A stretch of 25,109 nt of DNA from Deltaproteobacteria bacterium RIFOXYA12_FULL_61_11 (GTDB lineage Bacteria > Bdellovibrionota_F > JAHFAK01 > YA12-FULL-61-11): the NCBI GenBank assembly GCA_001799195.1, contig MGSU01000333.1, positions 1-25,109 on the forward strand, written 5' to 3'. Within the stretch, counting starts at the first letter, position 1. Each line of letters opens with the position of its first letter. The notes under the pieces were generated by a model. The model had not been told where the DNA came from. It ran no database searches and was given only the letters and a program-made list of their open reading frames with translations. The position numbers were made by a program, and so were the translations under genes. Of the stretch, positions 15,196 to 23,519 are shown one piece after another.

Positions 15196-16104
15196 ATGGG
15201 ACAGCTCTCTGTTGACCTCCTGCCGGTTCTCCTCCTCGCCCTGCTCGGGCAGGTCCTTCGCCGCTTCGCCGGTTTCGGGCCCGAGACGTCAGGAACGCTG
15301 CTCCGGCTGGTCCTGAAGGTCACCCTGCCCGCGCTGCTGCTCTCTACCCTGCCCACCCTGGACCTCACTCCCGAACTCGCGATGCTCCCGCTGCTCGCCG
15401 CGATCAATGCCGGGATTGCGTATCTCCTCGGCAGCCGGTTGCTCCTGCCATGGTTGCTCCATCGCGGCCAGGCCGCTCCGACCGCCGCTACCGCTGCTCT
15501 AGGAGTGATGATCGCCAACACCAGCTTCATCCTGCCCTTCCTCGGGGCCGTCCACGGCGCGGAAGGTTTGACCCTCGGCTGCATCTACGATTTGGGCAAT
15601 GCCGTGATCATCTATACCGTGGTCTATTCGTTCGCCGTGCGGCGGGCCAAGCATCCTCTCGGCCGGAGAGCGATCTTCTTCGAAGTGCTGACTCTCCCTC
15701 CGCTGTGGGGTTTGTTCCTCGGTGCCTCGCTCAACGTCTTGGCCCTCGAACTACCGCCGCCGCTCTATGCCGTGGCGCATCCTCTCGGGGCCATGACCGT
15801 GCCGCTCCTACTCCTCTCGCTCGGCCTGAGCATAGAACGCCTGCCACGGCCCGAGCCTGCCCTGCTCGCCGCTATCGCCCTCCGCATGGGGATGGGAGTC
15901 TTGGTCGGGTTGTTCTTCGCAGAAGTCTTCGCCCTCGAGGGGGTTGCCCGGTCCATCATCCTGGCCGGATGCGCCGCACCTATCGGTTTCAATACCTTGG
16001 TCTTCGCCTCGGCCCACGAGTTGGACGCCGACTTCGCCGCAAGGCTACTCTCCGCCTCCCTGCTGCTGGGCATGCTCAGCACGCCCTTGCTCCTGCATCT
16101 CTGA
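15196..16104 (+). CDS. AEC-family membrane transporter
   Basis: A 302-aa integral membrane protein of the auxin efflux carrier (AEC) family. Around ten hydrophobic segments fall in two halves joined by a polar stretch (RRAKHPLGRRA) near the middle. The half-ends show family-like patches: ALGVMIANTSFILPFLG in the first and GCAAPIGFNTLVFASAHELD in the second. Bacterial members export or exchange small organic acids such as malate. The substrate here cannot be told. The start is 4 nt after the truA stop, so it is probably co-transcribed with asd-truA. It converges with the next gene across a 60-nt gap with no clear terminator. Confidence 0.88.
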   Translation: MGQLSVDLLPVLLLALLGQVLRRFAGFGPETSGTLLRLVLKVTLPALLLSTLPTLDLTPELAMLPLLAAINAGIAYLLGSRLLLPWLLHRGQAAPTAATAALGVMIANTSFILPFLGAVHGAEGLTLGCIYDLGNAVIIYTVVYSFAVRRAKHPLGRRAIFFEVLTLPPLWGLFLGASLNVLALELPPPLYAVAHPLGAMTVPLLLLSLGLSIERLPRPEPALLAAIALRMGMGVLVGLFFAEVFALEGVARSIILAGCAAPIGFNTLVFASAHELDADFAARLLSASLLLGMLSTPLLLHL

Positions 16105-16164
16105 CGTGGGGATTCGGGAAGGTGAGTGCTTGTAGAAAAAGAGGGGAGCCGGACGTCGCGCGGG

Positions 16165-17058
16165 TTATTCCTGACGCAGGTAATAGAGGAAGGTCTTCTG
16201 GGCTTCACCGACATTCTTGAGGGTGCCCGAATAGAAGACCGCGACCGACATGGGCATGAACAAGGCCAGCTTCTTGTCCGCTTTGATGGCCTTAACCACC
16301 CGGGGCAGCACGCTGGAGATCTTGCCCGGCAATTCCGCCAAACGCTCCAGGATGGTGCAGGAGAAGATGACGCTGCGCAGGAACATCCTCCGCAGGACCG
16401 GGTAGGCCTTCATGCCGAGGAATTGGAAGATCTGTTTGATCGCCGCGCCGAGCTTGCCGCGGCGGGCCTCGGCGAAGGCCGCCGAGAACATCTTGCGGGC
16501 CGACACGGTCGACTCGGTCCGTTTGAGGGCCTGCTCGATGTGGATGGGAATACGGCCGATGCGTTCGTCAAGCGAAGAGAGTTGTTTGCTTTGCTCGGAC
16601 GGGAACACGAGGAAATAGTACGAGAAGACGTCGATATACTCGAGGTCCCGGGCGAAGACCACCGCGCGCTCATAGGTCGCGTCGACCATCGAGGAACGTT
16701 CCATCGCGATGCGATCCTTGACCACCTCGGCGAAGGCTACGTACTGGACCTCGAACAAGGGTTTCCCGCTGGTCGGTTCCTTGAGCCCTATCTCCTGGTT
16801 GAGTAGGAGCAGGAAGGAGAGTTGGCGCTCCACCGTGGCTTGCCATTCGTCAAGGAATTCCATGACCACCCGGCGGGCAAAGGCATCCTGTTCGGGATTG
16901 CCCTCGGCTTCGCGCAGGCCCTTGAGCTGTTCGACCAGCGTGAGGTAGGAGAGTTGGATCGGCTCCAGCAATTGCTTCGGGACTTCGCTTTCTTCCGCCC
17001 TACTCGATCCCGTAAAGCCGAGGAGCGCGAGAACAACGAGGAGCACGAGGTGTCGCAT
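16165..17058 (-). CDS. Exported protein of unknown function
   Basis: I do not recognise a family. The product is 297 aa from the ATG at 17058, chosen because GGGAGG lies just upstream and the protein then begins with a classical signal peptide (MRH, a hydrophobic run, GFTGSSRA-EE cleavage near residue 21). A longer frame to 17106 adds residues that would spoil it. The mature part is rich in charged residues and probably all-helical, with a possible hydrophobic helix near the C-terminus (KLALFMPMSVAVFYSG). There are almost no cysteines and no catalytic motif. The gene stands alone between an AEC transporter and cysS. Periplasmic or membrane-associated placement is inferred. Confidence 0.7.
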   Translation of the reverse strand: MRHLVLLVVLALLGFTGSSRAEESEVPKQLLEPIQLSYLTLVEQLKGLREAEGNPEQDAFARRVVMEFLDEWQATVERQLSFLLLLNQEIGLKEPTSGKPLFEVQYVAFAEVVKDRIAMERSSMVDATYERAVVFARDLEYIDVFSYYFLVFPSEQSKQLSSLDERIGRIPIHIEQALKRTESTVSARKMFSAAFAEARRGKLGAAIKQIFQFLGMKAYPVLRRMFLRSVIFSCTILERLAELPGKISSVLPRVVKAIKADKKLALFMPMSVAVFYSGTLKNVGEAQKTFLYYLRQE

Positions 17059-17196
17059 AGGGCCTCCCAGGTAGTCCAGCATCCCGATCGGGAGGGTTCG
17101 ATACAAGCCCTATACCAGATAATTTCTAATTATATTCAGGATGATACATATTAGCGATGGTGTCACATCGACCCACCGCGTCAGACACTGCACCGC

Positions 17197-18585
17197 TCAG
17201 GCCTTCTTCCAGCGAGTCCCCTGGGGCGTGTCGATCAACTCGATACCGCGGTCAGCGAGCGAGGCCCTGATGGCGTCGGCGCGCTTGAAATCGCGTTGCT
17301 TGCGCGCCTCGAGGCGTTCGGCGATCAGGTGTTCGACCTCGGCCTCGAGGGTGAGCTGCTCGCGGTGGAACAAGCCCAACACCTGGTCGTACTCGGAGAA
17401 CAAGGTCTTCGCCGCCTCGCGGTCCGCCGAGGAGAGGGGACAAGACTGTAGGGCCGCGTTGAGGGTGCGGATGAAACCGAAGGCGCTGCCCAGAGCCTCG
17501 GGTACGTTAAGGTCATCGTCCATGGCGGTCACGAAACGTTCCCGCGCCGAGGCGACCTCTGCGGAGATCACTCCCGGAGCCTCCCCGGAGACAGGAGAGT
17601 CCTCGAGGCGGCGCAGGGCCTCCTCGATACGGGCCACGGTGGCAGCGGCCTGGGTCAACTCATCGAGGTCGAAGTACAGGGTGGAACGGTAATGGGCAGA
17701 GAGAAGCAGGGCCCGGACCACCTGTCCGCTGTGCCCTCGTTCGCGCAGCTCGGCGAGCGACACGATGTTGCCGAGGGACTTGGACATCTTCTCCTTCTTC
17801 AGGTTAAGGAAGGCTCCGTGCATCCAGCAACGGACGAAGGGTTTTCCGTTGGCCGCCTCGCTCTGGGCAAGCTCGTTCTCATGATGGGGGAAGACCAGGT
17901 CGATGCCGCCGCAATGCAGGTCGATGGTGTCGCCGAGATATTTCCTGGCCATGGCTGAGCATTCCAGGTGCCAACCCGGACGGCCGGGACCATAGGGGGA
18001 ATCCCAAAAAGGTTCATCTTCCTTGCGGGCCTTCCACAGGACGAAATCCCGCACATCGTCCTTCTCATACTCGTCGGCTTCGTACCGAGCGCCGGCGTGG
18101 TTACCCTCGAGAGCGACGCCGGAGAGCCGGCCGTACTCGGGAAAGGTAGCGATGGCGAAATAGACCGATCCCTCGGCCACGTAGGTGTGCCCTCCCTGCT
18201 CGAGCCTAGCCATCAGCTCGAGCATCTCGGGGATGTGCTCGGTGGCAAGAGGGTAGTGGTCGGCACGACGAATTCCCAAAAAATCAAGGTCTTCGAAGAA
18301 CAGCTCGGTATATCCCCGGGTGAACTCACCGAGCTCCAAACCGGCCTTCTTGGAGTCGCGGATGGTCTTGTCGTCCACGTCGGTAATGTTCATGACGTGG
18401 GTGACCTCGTACCCCCGGTAGCAGAGGTACCGGCGCAGGACATCCTCGAACAGGAAGGTTCGGAAATTGCCCAGGTGAGCCCGGTTGTAGACAGTGGGAC
18501 CACAGGTATAGAGGGTGACCCTCGGTGGGTTCAAGGGCACGAAGGGTTCTTTCCTGCGAGCAGCGGTGTTGTAGAAACAGAGCAT
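17197..18585 (-). CDS. cysS: Cysteinyl-tRNA synthetase
   Basis: Charges tRNA-Cys with cysteine. The product is 462 aa, the usual family length. Zinc ligand C28 (YTCGPTVYNRAHLGNFR) is followed by the class I HIGH-type motif in the variant HLGN. The later zinc ligands appear in LECSAMA and FPHHENELAQSEA, and KMSKS is present. The C-terminal anticodon-binding helices include RKQRDFKRADAIR. The frame extends to 19236 but overlaps the divergent radical SAM gene, so the ATG at 18585 (GGGAG 8 nt upstream, promoter just beyond) is the start. Confidence 0.96.
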   Translation of the reverse strand: MLCFYNTAARRKEPFVPLNPPRVTLYTCGPTVYNRAHLGNFRTFLFEDVLRRYLCYRGYEVTHVMNITDVDDKTIRDSKKAGLELGEFTRGYTELFFEDLDFLGIRRADHYPLATEHIPEMLELMARLEQGGHTYVAEGSVYFAIATFPEYGRLSGVALEGNHAGARYEADEYEKDDVRDFVLWKARKEDEPFWDSPYGPGRPGWHLECSAMARKYLGDTIDLHCGGIDLVFPHHENELAQSEAANGKPFVRCWMHGAFLNLKKEKMSKSLGNIVSLAELRERGHSGQVVRALLLSAHYRSTLYFDLDELTQAAATVARIEEALRRLEDSPVSGEAPGVISAEVASARERFVTAMDDDLNVPEALGSAFGFIRTLNAALQSCPLSSADREAAKTLFSEYDQVLGLFHREQLTLEAEVEHLIAERLEARKQRDFKRADAIRASLADRGIELIDTPQGTRWKKA

Positions 18586-18614
18586 GGCGGCTTCTCCCGG
18601 CATACGGATGGCGC

Positions 18615-18643
18615 ATTGTAGGCAAGGCCTCGGGGGATGGCAA
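18615..18643 (-). promoter_or_regulatory. Sigma-70 promoter for cysS
   Basis: Minus-strand TTGCCA-N17-TACAAT, each element 5/6 to consensus, at ideal spacing. The predicted transcription start near 18608 leaves a ~23-nt leader before the cysS ATG at 18585. Confidence 0.6.
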
Positions 18644-18712
18644 GAATCCTGAGGGGCGGTGATGTTTTCGTGGTCGGAGGAATTCGAGTCCGAATACGCT
18701 GTACTTTTACCT

Positions 18713-18731
18713 AGCTCATTGGGTATGAGCT
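18713..18731. repeat. Perfect 7-bp dyad between cysS and the radical SAM gene
   Basis: AGCTCAT-tgggt-ATGAGCT, a perfect inverted repeat with a 5-nt spacer, lies 64 nt upstream of the radical SAM start. It could be an operator or a small hairpin. The rest of this 210-nt gap holds the cysS promoter and a weaker ATTCG-agtc-CGAAT dyad at 18692-18705. Confidence 0.4.
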
Positions 18732-18795
18732 CCAGCATACTCACCTTTGAGTTCAGGTGCTCTGCGATCCAACGGAGCGACCAAGGGAAGATCCG

Positions 18796-20256
18796 ATGAA
18801 GATCTTGTTGCTCAGCGGTGCCGATTCCGACAAGCGCACCCGATATGGGGATTATTCCCTGGTCGGTCCTCGACTCCAACCGTACAACCTGATGCAACTC
18901 ACGGCCTTGCTGGAAAGGGATGGACATATCGTGCATCTCTTGGACACCGAAGTCGAACCCCAGACTCTCCCGGAAACCTTCGAACTCGTTGGTCGCCTCC
19001 ACCCGGACCTCTTGGGTGTCAGCGTCTACACCATCAACCACGCCTACATCACCGCGCTCCTGGAAGGAGTACGCTCGAGGTACCCCAAGCTCCCGGTGGT
19101 CCTGGGCGGTCCCCACATGACGATCTATCCCGCGGCCTTCGTGGAACGAGGACTTGCGGATTACGGAGTGGCCGGCGAGGCCGACCTCGTTTTCCCGGAA
19201 CTGGTTTCGGCCCTGGAACGGGGCTCCTCGGTACACGAGCTCGCGAACGTGACGACCCTACGCGAAGGCAAGGTCGTCACCAATCCCACACGTCCTTTCA
19301 TCGACGACCTCGATGCCCTGCCGTTCCCTGCCTTCCACCTGCTGGGAAAGAATCTCGGCAAGTACTGGCCCCAACCAATGACCTACCGACGCAAGCCGAT
19401 GACCATCGTTGTCACCAGCAGGGGGTGCCCTTACGATTGCTCGTTCTGCCCCGCTGCGGGCATCTGGGCAGGGCGGCGCTGGCGCGCCCAATCCGCAGAA
19501 TACGTTGGCAATCTCATGGAATGGCTCTCCAAGGACTACGGAATCCGGGAGATATGCTTCAATGAAAACACCTTCGCCCTGGATCGACACAGGGTTGAGG
19601 GTATCTGTAACTTCATCTTGAAGAAACGTCTCAACATTCTCTGGTCGGGCAATGTGAACGCACGCCATCTCCATGCGGACCTGCTGGCCCTCATGCACCG
19701 AGCGGGATGCTGGTTGCTCTCGATCGGGATTGAGACCGGCGATGCCGGCATCATGTCCTCCATCAATAAACCTCTCGACCTCGCCCAGGCGGAGGAGAAG
19801 ATCAAGCTTGTGGTCAGCAAGGGCATCAAGGTCAGGGGTTACTTCATCGTGGGGCACCAGGAAGAGACCGAGGCCTCCGTGCGGAAGACGATCGCCCTGG
19901 CGAAGCGGCTCCCTCTCTATACGGCCAATTTCTCCATCTTCGTACCCGTGCCGGGCTCACGAGATTTTACCAATATTTACGGTGAGGTAGCGGAGCACGC
20001 TATCGGAGACCTCTCGAACTACGCCAACCTCGGGTGCGGCTCACGCTACCAACCCGCGCACCTCTCGGGCCAACGGGTGATCGACCTGCAACGCCGTGCC
20101 ATGTTCGAATTCTTCCTCCGTCCCAGCCAGGTGGGGAGACTCGTACGGTCTATAGAGACCTTCGAGGACTTCCGGCGCTTTGCGTACATGGGCCTCGCGG
20201 GCACCAATATCGTCGGCCGCAGCCTGCTGAGGAAAGTACGCAACCCGACTGCCTAG
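18796..20256 (+). CDS. B12-binding-domain radical SAM protein
   Basis: A 486-aa protein with an N-terminal cobalamin-binding-like Rossmann domain (residues ~1-145: MKILLLSGAD, LLGVSVYTI, VVLGGPHMTIYP, and the GEAD stretch at ~127-130). It is followed by a radical SAM core with C211-x3-C215-x2-C218. The order matches the BchE/HpnJ-type class, which methylates, rearranges or cyclises lipids, peptides and antibiotics. Later family blocks are GIETGDAGIMSSINKP and GYFIVGHQEETEASVRKTI. The start at 18796 has GGGAAG upstream and the B12 domain begins at once; a start at 18757 is possible. The substrate is unknown. It converges on a second radical SAM gene, so the two may act in one pathway. Confidence 0.9.
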   Translation: MKILLLSGADSDKRTRYGDYSLVGPRLQPYNLMQLTALLERDGHIVHLLDTEVEPQTLPETFELVGRLHPDLLGVSVYTINHAYITALLEGVRSRYPKLPVVLGGPHMTIYPAAFVERGLADYGVAGEADLVFPELVSALERGSSVHELANVTTLREGKVVTNPTRPFIDDLDALPFPAFHLLGKNLGKYWPQPMTYRRKPMTIVVTSRGCPYDCSFCPAAGIWAGRRWRAQSAEYVGNLMEWLSKDYGIREICFNENTFALDRHRVEGICNFILKKRLNILWSGNVNARHLHADLLALMHRAGCWLLSIGIETGDAGIMSSINKPLDLAQAEEKIKLVVSKGIKVRGYFIVGHQEETEASVRKTIALAKRLPLYTANFSIFVPVPGSRDFTNIYGEVAEHAIGDLSNYANLGCGSRYQPAHLSGQRVIDLQRRAMFEFFLRPSQVGRLVRSIETFEDFRRFAYMGLAGTNIVGRSLLRKVRNPTA

Positions 20257-20375
20257 GGGCCGGCTTAGCCTGACAACCTCCTAGCAACGCTGAGGCCACC
20301 CTTCCGCATCGATCATCGATCTTCCCGGGAACAGGCTTGGCGCACGCTCGAACCAACCCCCCGGAGGATTGAAGA

Positions 20376-22460
20376 TCATCTGAGTACGGGGGCAAACCAG
20401 GGTTCGCCGCTGAGTCGCCACCGCGCGCCCTGCCCCTTCACGGTCAGGATCACCTCGCGATGGTAGAGAAGAGATTCCGGCGAGCGCACCTGTTGCTCGC
20501 TGCCCAATTCCGCCCGCAGAGCATACGTACCCGGGCAGAGACTCCCGCAATCGAGAGAGAGAGTGAGCCGGTAACGCCCTCCTTCGCCCAGGTCGAGGTG
20601 CAGGCTTCCGGTGTCCGTTCCCCAGAGGGGGTACTCCCCATCCACATCGAGCCAGCGGAAGAGTCTGAAGGCACAGTGCAGCCCGTAATGGGACGGTACT
20701 TCGAACACGGCACTGACCTCGAACGATTGGGGCGTGGATCTCCCACGATCTTGTAGGGAGAGCTCGAAAAAAGCAGGTTCAGGTACGTGCCGCCGTTCCT
20801 GCTCCCATGTAACCCTATGGGGAAGCTGCAAGAGAGCAACGCCGGCCTCCTCCCGGGTCAGGGGGACAAGGACCGAGGAACCCCAGGCCACGGGTAACTC
20901 AGTTCGAGAACCATGGTAGGCGATGTACAACTGGAAGGGCGAACCATGGCCCCAGTTCAGTCCTCTGGGAGAGAACTCGAGGCGACCCGTGGTGAAGGCC
21001 TCCCCCGAGGGACGAGACACCCGGACGAAGCGGTGCAGAATACACCGCGCCTGTCGATCGAAGAGCCAGAGACGTGCGCGGTCGACGCTCGGGGAGAGCC
21101 TTAGATCGAGAATCACGCCACCCTCCTCGGTCCATGCGAGTTCAGGGGTTTGAGCAGTTCTCCCTCGGACTTCTCGCGCGAGGTGACGCTTGAGTTCCTG
21201 ATCGCGGTAGCCCCAGTAGGACCAGAGCAATCGACGCACGATCTCGGGGGTAGACCCTCCCTCGGGATCCGAGGTTGGCAGGAGGTTCTCGGGACCGAAT
21301 TGCTGCAACTCCGGTTCAGAGCCCTCATTCCACCTGAGGATCTTTCGCAACAGGTAGGGAGCATTGTCCAAGAAATTGCAATTGATCAGTCTGTTACAAC
21401 TCATTGTACACGAACGAATGCCCTCGCGCTGCGGCGAGGCAGTAGGACCATTCCACAAGTCTGCGAGAGGAACCGGCCCCACTCGTCCATACACCCCATA
21501 CGGTAGACACGAATAGGCTTGACCGATGCAGTCGATGGTCATGGAGACCGAACCGATATCGCACCGATTGGCCGAAAAGACATTTGGATCTCGGAAATGG
21601 AGTTTATAACACTCAAGCTGGACGATGGTGTTGTGCAGCCGACTTCCCTGCTGTTTCATGGCTATCAGAGTGTCGATGGCTCGGTCGAGTCTTCTCAGGT
21701 CTTTGGGCCACAGGGGATGCGTGCGATACCAGAACGGATCATGAGGGGTCTCTTTACTTGGGGGCTGGGCAAGAGCTTGGAAATTGATGGTGCGAAGTAC
21801 CGGATGGGAGTCGACCAGTCTCACGAGAGCGGGTAATTCGTCGAGGTTGTGTTCGTTGATAACGGCAAGCACACTTATCACCGTTTTCTGCATACTCACG
21901 GTTGCTTGGTCCAACCTATCTAACCACCTCATGAGGTGTGCATACAAACCCTCACGTCTTCGGAGGTAGTCATGGGTTGCTCCGATGCCGTCGACGGAAA
22001 TGACGAGGTTCAGTTGTTCCAAACCTTGCAGGAGGTGCAGATTGACCTCATTCAACAGGAGGCCATTGGTGACAAGACTGACCCCGAGGCGTCGCTCGGC
22101 CAGCTTTTGCAGAAGGGCGGGGAGGTGGGGATAGCAAAGAGGTTCTCCGCCGGTGAGTTGGACATGGATCCCCGGGTTCCAGGACGCGATCTGTTCCACA
22201 GCCTCCAAGGCGAGGTTTTCGGGGAGGTGGATGACCTCCGCTTTCCAGATTTCGCAATGTCGACATTGCAAGGGGCAAGCAGACGTGAGCACCATATCGA
22301 TGACGCGGGGGGGTGGGCAAGGTCCTTGGATTCGCCCGGGTTCGCTTCTACTCAGCAACCCATGGTGGCCGAGAGCATCCAGGCGTACGCCGCAGCTCTG
22401 TAAACGCCGATCGAGGTTAGAGAACCAATCCCCGCTCGAGGTTCCGTCGTCGTCGATCAC
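20376..22460 (-). CDS. Radical SAM/SPASM protein with Wzt-like C-terminal beta domain
   Basis: A 694-aa protein. The radical SAM core is at ~50-290 with C62-x3-C66-x2-C69 and the LTGGEP glycine motif. A cysteine-rich SPASM-like region at ~300-375 (CDIGSVSMTIDC, YSCLPYG, SCTMSCNRLINC) probably binds extra [4Fe-4S] clusters. About 300 further residues carry no cysteine motif. They look like beta-sandwich sequence, and the last ~120 (SFEVSAVFEV...LHLDLGEGGRYRL...PGTYALRAEL) resemble the Wzt C-terminal domain that recognises O-antigen ends. The start is GTG at 22460 with GGTGG upstream. The frame stays open further upstream with protein-like codons but no ATG or GTG, so the true start is unsure. 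Confidence 0.82.
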   Translation of the reverse strand: MIDDDGTSSGDWFSNLDRRLQSCGVRLDALGHHGLLSRSEPGRIQGPCPPPRVIDMVLTSACPLQCRHCEIWKAEVIHLPENLALEAVEQIASWNPGIHVQLTGGEPLCYPHLPALLQKLAERRLGVSLVTNGLLLNEVNLHLLQGLEQLNLVISVDGIGATHDYLRRREGLYAHLMRWLDRLDQATVSMQKTVISVLAVINEHNLDELPALVRLVDSHPVLRTINFQALAQPPSKETPHDPFWYRTHPLWPKDLRRLDRAIDTLIAMKQQGSRLHNTIVQLECYKLHFRDPNVFSANRCDIGSVSMTIDCIGQAYSCLPYGVYGRVGPVPLADLWNGPTASPQREGIRSCTMSCNRLINCNFLDNAPYLLRKILRWNEGSEPELQQFGPENLLPTSDPEGGSTPEIVRRLLWSYWGYRDQELKRHLAREVRGRTAQTPELAWTEEGGVILDLRLSPSVDRARLWLFDRQARCILHRFVRVSRPSGEAFTTGRLEFSPRGLNWGHGSPFQLYIAYHGSRTELPVAWGSSVLVPLTREEAGVALLQLPHRVTWEQERRHVPEPAFFELSLQDRGRSTPQSFEVSAVFEVPSHYGLHCAFRLFRWLDVDGEYPLWGTDTGSLHLDLGEGGRYRLTLSLDCGSLCPGTYALRAELGSEQQVRSPESLLYHREVILTVKGQGARWRLSGEPWFAPVLR

Positions 22461-22515
22461 CCGAAACCACCATGCTCGAAGGATCGAGAGGGAGCAAGAA
22501 GGCTCGGTCTCGTCC

Positions 22516-22956
22516 TCACTCCGCGTTCTGGGTACAGGTCAAGGTGAAGGCGGCACTGTCGATACCCAGTTGCTGCATGACCGTCTCATCGGTGAGGGCA
22601 AGGCTGTAGATCAACTTGGCTGCTTCTTCCTTGCCCTTGATCTTGAAGCTGAGACTGCCGATAACCACGGCCTCCTCTTTTTCCTGCACGATCTTCTTGG
22701 CGAGCAGTTCGCCGGGTTCCTTCGGTTGACCGGCGAACATCCATTCCATTGGCACAATGCCTTGTTTTGTAATAGTAAAAGCGGCCATATAAATGGGTGG
22801 GAAGACAGGTCCGTGGACCACCTCGATCCCGACAGCCTGCATCGAAGGAAGAGACGACACGCAGGTACCCTCAAAGAATTCCTGCGCTTGGGCGGTCCCG
22901 ACGTAACCACCGATCCACAGTACTGCAGCGAGAACCAAGATGACCATGTTTTTCAT
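22516..22956 (-). CDS. Small secreted protein of unknown function
   Basis: A 146-aa product with a clear signal peptide (hydrophobic residues ~4-22, cleavage after AQA near residue 25). The mature protein of about 120 residues has two cysteines, one near its start and one near its end, that could form a disulfide. No family is recognised. The pattern of alternating hydrophobics suggests a small beta/alpha fold. The gene is 55 nt upstream of the radical SAM/SPASM gene on the same strand, so co-transcription is possible. An internal ATG at 22947 would shorten the signal peptide slightly. Confidence 0.7.
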   Translation of the reverse strand: MKNMVILVLAAVLWIGGYVGTAQAQEFFEGTCVSSLPSMQAVGIEVVHGPVFPPIYMAAFTITKQGIVPMEWMFAGQPKEPGELLAKKIVQEKEEAVVIGSLSFKIKGKEEAAKLIYSLALTDETVMQQLGIDSAAFTLTCTQNAE

Positions 22957-23300
22957 AAGCCTGGCTCCATGAGTTGAGTATTCAACAGCCTGATACTACC
23001 TACTGGAACCGAGTTTTAGCATAGAATGTACCAGCGCGGGTCACCCTCAGCGACGAGGCTGCCGTTGTCCTTCAATTTACTGATTTAACGACAGATTCAG
23101 TTAATCTTTCAGGTTGTTTCTCGGGTTCAAACAACCCAGTACTCATGATGCCCTACCTCGGTATCCGGTGTCATCGTGGCGCGAATCAGGTCATCGGTAC
23201 ATCGCTCTCTACTTTTTCCTCGCCATCTGTAGTCTTTCGTGGTAGGAGCGGCCGATAAACCTTCGCGACGACAACGCCGCGGCAGTTCGAGGAGAACACC
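22957..23300. other. Gene-free divergent intergenic region
   Basis: About 340 nt with no convincing coding frame, and AT-rich between roughly 22980 and 23150 compared with its surroundings. It must hold the promoters of the secreted-protein gene (minus) and the small basic gene (plus), but no element is good enough to name. It contains one hairpin at 23112-23136 and a short GTTGA-N4-TCAAC dyad close to the secreted-protein start. Confidence 0.6.
23112..23136. repeat. 8-bp inverted repeat in the divergent intergenic region
   Basis: GGTTGTTT and AAACAACC (23112-23119 and 23129-23136) form a perfect 8-bp stem with a 9-nt loop. It lies about 165 nt upstream of the small basic gene. It could be an operator or a transcript hairpin. 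No poly-T follows, so a terminator is unlikely. Confidence 0.4.
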
Positions 23301-23459
23301 ATGTCATCCAACACCAAGAAAACCATGTCCCGCAGGAACAACAAGCGCACGGCTCAGGGCCGCGAACGCAAGCGTCAGCTCAAGATCCACGGGTCCACGC
23401 CGTCCCTCGACGTCCTGCTCGGACCCCTTCCCGAGGAAACCCAAACCCCCGCGAACTGA
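23301..23459 (+). CDS. Small highly basic protein
   Basis: A 52-aa frame beginning MSSNTKKTMSRRNNKR with GAGGAG 7 nt before its ATG. The first ~30 residues are extremely rich in Lys, Arg and Asn/Gln, and the C-terminal third is neutral to acidic (GSTPSLDVLLG then a Pro/Glu tail). The composition suggests nucleic-acid or ribosome binding. Similar short Lys/Arg-rich proteins ending in a G-S/T-T motif are familiar from other bacteria, but I cannot name a family. It is followed after 60 nt by the nucleoside transporter gene on the same strand. Confidence 0.6.
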   Translation: MSSNTKKTMSRRNNKRTAQGRERKRQLKIHGSTPSLDVLLGPLPEETQTPAN

Positions 23460-23519
23460 GCCTTTCGAACCGAGCTTCCAGTCTCGCGACCCTTCGCCAC
23501 CCAGACCGGAGCCCCGATC

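Noticed and set aside
16105-16164. Terminator between the AEC transporter and the exported-protein gene
   Set aside because: No stem followed by a T-tract on either strand.
18586-19236. 217-residue N-terminal extension of the cysS frame
   Set aside because: It overlaps the divergent radical SAM gene and includes the cysS promoter; CysRS homologues start at the ATG used.
20257-20375. Bidirectional terminator between the convergent radical SAM genes
   Set aside because: Only short, imperfect self-complementary stretches (around ATCGATCATCGAT) and no T-tract were found.
22750-22770. Sigma-54-like TGGCAC...TTGTT on the plus strand
   Set aside because: It lies inside the secreted-protein gene, the GC of the -12 half is missing and no gene is placed to use it.
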